Below are positions 6,080 to 7,855 of a stretch of DNA of 7,855 nt, piece by piece. The DNA is taken from contig CASFXO010000229.1 of assembly GCA_949298665.1 (NCBI GenBank), positions 1-7,855 on the forward strand. The letters are read 5' to 3'. Position 1 is the first letter of the stretch; each line of letters opens with the position of its first letter. A program made the translations under genes and the position numbers. The notes under the pieces were generated by a model that was given only the letters and a program-made list of their open reading frames with translations, searched no databases and was not told the DNA's origin. Source of the DNA: an uncultured Lentisphaeria bacterium (lineage in GTDB: Bacteria; Verrucomicrobiota; Lentisphaeria; Victivallales; Victivallaceae).

Positions 6080-6169
6080 ATGGGGAACCTCAAAAAGAAA
6101 CGGCGCAAGAAAATTGCCAAGCACAAGCGGAAAAAGCAGCTCAAATTGATGCGGCATAAGAAGAAATAA
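6080..6169 (+). CDS. bS22 / AURKAIP1-COX24-type small ribosomal protein
   Basis: This encodes a 29-residue, extremely basic peptide (MGNLKKKRRKKIAKHKRKKQ followed by LKLMRHKKK). ATG 6080 has AGGAA 7 nt upstream (6068-6072) and the frame ends at TAA 6167-6169, directly before a strong intrinsic terminator. From memory, it aligns without gaps to mycobacterial bS22 ([20 protein letters not shown]...): the shared pattern is MG..-KKRRK-.-.-K-K-.-K-L-R. The same short motif forms the C-terminus of the mitochondrial small-subunit protein mS38 (AURKAIP1/COX24). Members bind 16S-type rRNA near the decoding centre and are found only in some bacterial groups. A role as a small-subunit ribosomal protein is inferred from this match. 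The peptide is slightly shorter than the mycobacterial form at its C-terminus. It follows ilvB by 106 nt with no functional link expected. A random lysine-rich frame is unlikely given the SD, the terminator and the motif. Confidence 0.75.
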   Translation: MGNLKKKRRKKIAKHKRKKQLKLMRHKKK

Positions 6170-6205
6170 TCGCTTGTTCGGCATGGCGGCCGCGCGCCGA
6201 ATGAG

Positions 6206-6246
6206 TCCTCCGTTCTTTCCATACGGGAGAGAACGGAGGATTTTTT
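6206..6246 (+). terminator. Strong intrinsic terminator after the bS22-like gene
   Basis: TCCTCCGTTCT (6206-6216) is perfectly complementary to AGAACGGAGGA (6230-6240). Inner pairs (including one T-G) extend the stem to about 15 bp around an ATACG loop, and TTTTTT follows at 6241-6246. This is a textbook intrinsic terminator for plus-strand transcription. A second, weaker hairpin (TTCGGC 6177-6182 with GCCGAA 6196-6201) lies just upstream without a T-run. Confidence 0.92.
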
Positions 6247-6280
6247 ATTCGGGTTTTTGCCGGAGGGGCTCTTTGGCCCC

Positions 6281-6309
6281 TTGAAAAGTGGGGCCGGTGG
6301 TGGTATATA
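6281..6309 (+). promoter_or_regulatory. Sigma-70-type promoter of the TPR gene
   Basis: TTGAAA (6281-6286) and TATATA (6304-6309) are separated by exactly 17 nt. Initiation is expected near 6316, giving a leader of about 30 nt to ATG 6347. It lies 35 nt after the terminator T-run, so the TPR gene is an independent transcription unit. Confidence 0.65.
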
Positions 6310-6346
6310 AATTCCGGAACGATGGGACAAAACAGGAGACGGACTC

Positions 6347-7855
6347 ATGCATAAATGGATGTTGTGGTCATTGGCCGTCGCAGTTCCGCTGGCTCTGCCC
6401 GCGGCCGACGGGATCGGCGGAGATTCCGCCGGAGAAACGGTTGAGGTTCAGACGGTGGTGGACCGAGCGGCGGGTCTTCAGAATCGCCAGGACCGCGCAC
6501 CGGCGGTCGTGGAACAGCAGACGGCTGTTTCGAGCCGCCGGGCACGGGCGCTTGAAAATTTCATTCGCGCTTCGATGAAGCGGGGAACGGATGAGCAATG
6601 CATCGACTGGCTGCTGGCCGCCCTGATGGATGATCCCGGATCCGGCGCCGCCTGTGCTCTGCTCAATACCTATGCCGAAAATCCCGCTCATCTGGAAAAA
6701 ATCATTCCCGGGCTGTTGAAAGTCGCGGAAGCCCATCCCGATTATCCGCTGCTGACCGAACAGCTTCTGGCGCTGTCTTTCCGCCATCCACTGTCGCCGG
6801 AGCAGGTGGAAAATCTGATCGGGCGGGTGGTCGCCGCCCAGCAGGAACCGGAAAAACTGGATCCTCGTTCCCGGCAGGCCTTCTGCCGGATTCTGGAAAT
6901 ATACGTCGGCGGTCTGCTGAGCGACGACAAGATCGAGGAGGCAACCGCCTTGTTTCAACGACTGAATGCCCGCAGAGGTTTTGCCGGACGCCCGCGGGTG
7001 CTGGAGCTGGCGGCGGAGTTCTACAATCTGGCGGCGCGACAGGCGGACCGGGATCGTCGCTGGCTCGGACTGCTGCCCAGCGACCGGGAACTCATGGAGG
7101 AGCGCCGGGATGAGTTCGTGCAGGCTTTGCGGGAAACCGACGAGCGGGTGCGCAACCTGCCGGAACTGGAACGGCGCGCCGTTACGTACCTGCGGCTGCA
7201 GCTGGCGGATGACGCGGTCCGGGTTGTGGAGCAGGCGGTGAAACGGGCGCCGCTGGATACGGCCTCCCGTTATCTGCTGGCGCGGGTGCTGTTCATGGCC
7301 CGCCGTTACAAGGCCGTGCTGCCGGTGGTGAGCGAACTGTTGAAGGAGTCGCCGGATAATCGCGATTTTCTGGAACTGCAGGCCGACTCGGCGCTGCGCT
7401 GCGGGCGTTATGATCTGGTGGCGGAGGCCGCCGGGAAAATGCTGAAGATGACGCCGGACGATCCCGGTGCCGAATTTCTCCGGATTTCCGGCCTGCTCGC
7501 CGAAGGCAAGCTTGAAGAGGCGGAAGCGGCGATCAAAGCGGTCAAGGATGAAGAATTCCGCGAAAATCTCTACATCGCACTGCAGTTGAAGGCGCGGAAT
7601 TTCGACCAGATGCTCGCTGCGCTCAAGCGCCATGAGAAACGGCAGGGCGACAAGGTGACCGATACGGTTTATACCATGATGCTGCTTCCGGCGGAGCGGA
7701 CCGGTGATGTGGAACTGTTGAACTACTGCTGGAATAAGCTTGCCGCCATGGACGCGCTGGAGGATCCGGAAAACGCCAACAGTGTGGGGTATGTCGCCGC
7801 CGTGCTCAATGTCCGGCTGGATGAGGCGGAGAAACTGATCCGGTACGCGCTCGAA
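6347..7855 (+). CDS. Secreted tetratricopeptide-repeat protein (3' end outside window)
   Basis: The frame is open from ATG 6347 to the right edge, 503 codons with no stop, so the protein is longer than what is seen. AGGAGA (6334-6339) lies 7 nt upstream of the ATG. The N-terminus is a Sec signal (MHKWMLWSLAVAVPLALPAA) with likely cleavage near residue 19 or 20, so the mature protein should be periplasmic or envelope-associated. There is no lipobox cysteine. Residues about 60-280 are helical and repeat-like but degenerate. Clearer TPR units run from about 285 to 410, with 'APLDTASRYLLARVLFMARRYKAV', 'SPDNRDFLELQADSALRCGRYD' and 'TPDDPGAEFLRISGLLAEGKLEEA'. The last visible part, 'NSVGYVAAVLNVRLDEAEKLIRYALE' in outline (478-503), is the typical 'N..GY.la....rldEA..li..AL' TPR motif. 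TPR domains bind proteins or peptides; the partner cannot be named. It has its own promoter and no functional tie to the genes upstream. Confidence 0.82.
   Translation, partial: MHKWMLWSLAVAVPLALPAADGIGGDSAGETVEVQTVVDRAAGLQNRQDRAPAVVEQQTAVSSRRARALENFIRASMKRGTDEQCIDWLLAALMDDPGSGAACALLNTYAENPAHLEKIIPGLLKVAEAHPDYPLLTEQLLALSFRHPLSPEQVENLIGRVVAAQQEPEKLDPRSRQAFCRILEIYVGGLLSDDKIEEATALFQRLNARRGFAGRPRVLELAAEFYNLAARQADRDRRWLGLLPSDRELMEERRDEFVQALRETDERVRNLPELERRAVTYLRLQLADDAVRVVEQAVKRAPLDTASRYLLARVLFMARRYKAVLPVVSELLKESPDNRDFLELQADSALRCGRYDLVAEAAGKMLKMTPDDPGAEFLRISGLLAEGKLEEAEAAIKAVKDEEFRENLYIALQLKARNFDQMLAALKRHEKRQGDKVTDTVYTMMLLPAERTGDVELLNYCWNKLAAMDALEDPENANSVGYVAAVLNVRLDEAEKLIRYALE

Noticed and set aside
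6368..7633. Minus-strand open frame (421 codons) opposite the TPR gene
   Set aside because: The plus frame has a promoter, SD, signal peptide and TPR motifs. The minus frame has none of these and its composition is shadow-like.

Overview
The window is G+C-rich chromosomal DNA from a Gram-negative bacterium. The evidence for this is two lipoproteins of outer-membrane type, a secreted TPR protein, E. coli-like sigma-70 promoters and good Shine-Dalgarno sites. Three traits together suggest the PVC group, possibly Lentisphaerota: the LpoB/YcfL/COG3014 cassette, a plant-like C-terminal end on acetolactate synthase, and a tiny bS22/AURKAIP1-type ribosomal peptide. This placement is inferred from gene content only. 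No mobile element, CRISPR array, tRNA, rRNA or toxin-like locus was seen.

Layout. (1) Positions 2-1581 (+) hold a cell-envelope lipoprotein cluster: the 3' end of a COG3014-type gene, a YcfL-like lipoprotein and an LpoB-like lipoprotein, separated by 16-nt gaps and each internal gene preceded by a good SD. It is probably one operon that starts upstream of the window. (2) Positions 1582-1722 are a leader with two short perfect palindromes and an 18-codon upstream ORF. Its stop overlaps the start of an AraC-family regulator (1723-2616, +). (3) rmuC (2610-3971, -) converges on the regulator, and the two stop codons overlap. (4) Positions 3972-4221 form a divergent intergenic region with recognisable promoters for rmuC (-) and ilvB (+). 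(5) ilvB (4222-5973, +) encodes an acetolactate synthase catalytic subunit with an unusual four-cysteine insertion and no small-subunit gene beside it. (6) A 29-residue bS22-like peptide gene (6080-6169, +) ends in a strong intrinsic terminator (6206-6246). (7) A strong-looking promoter (6281-6309) then drives a secreted TPR protein (6347 onward) that runs off the right edge.

Functional picture. The lipoprotein cluster probably acts in peptidoglycan synthesis at the outer membrane. rmuC belongs to genome maintenance, ilvB to branched-chain amino-acid synthesis and the small peptide to the ribosome. Apart from the lipoprotein cluster the genes look like separate transcription units. I do not see a coherent new multi-gene system. 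The points most worth checking are the cysteine cluster in IlvB, the bS22-like peptide, and the uORF and palindromes ahead of the AraC gene.
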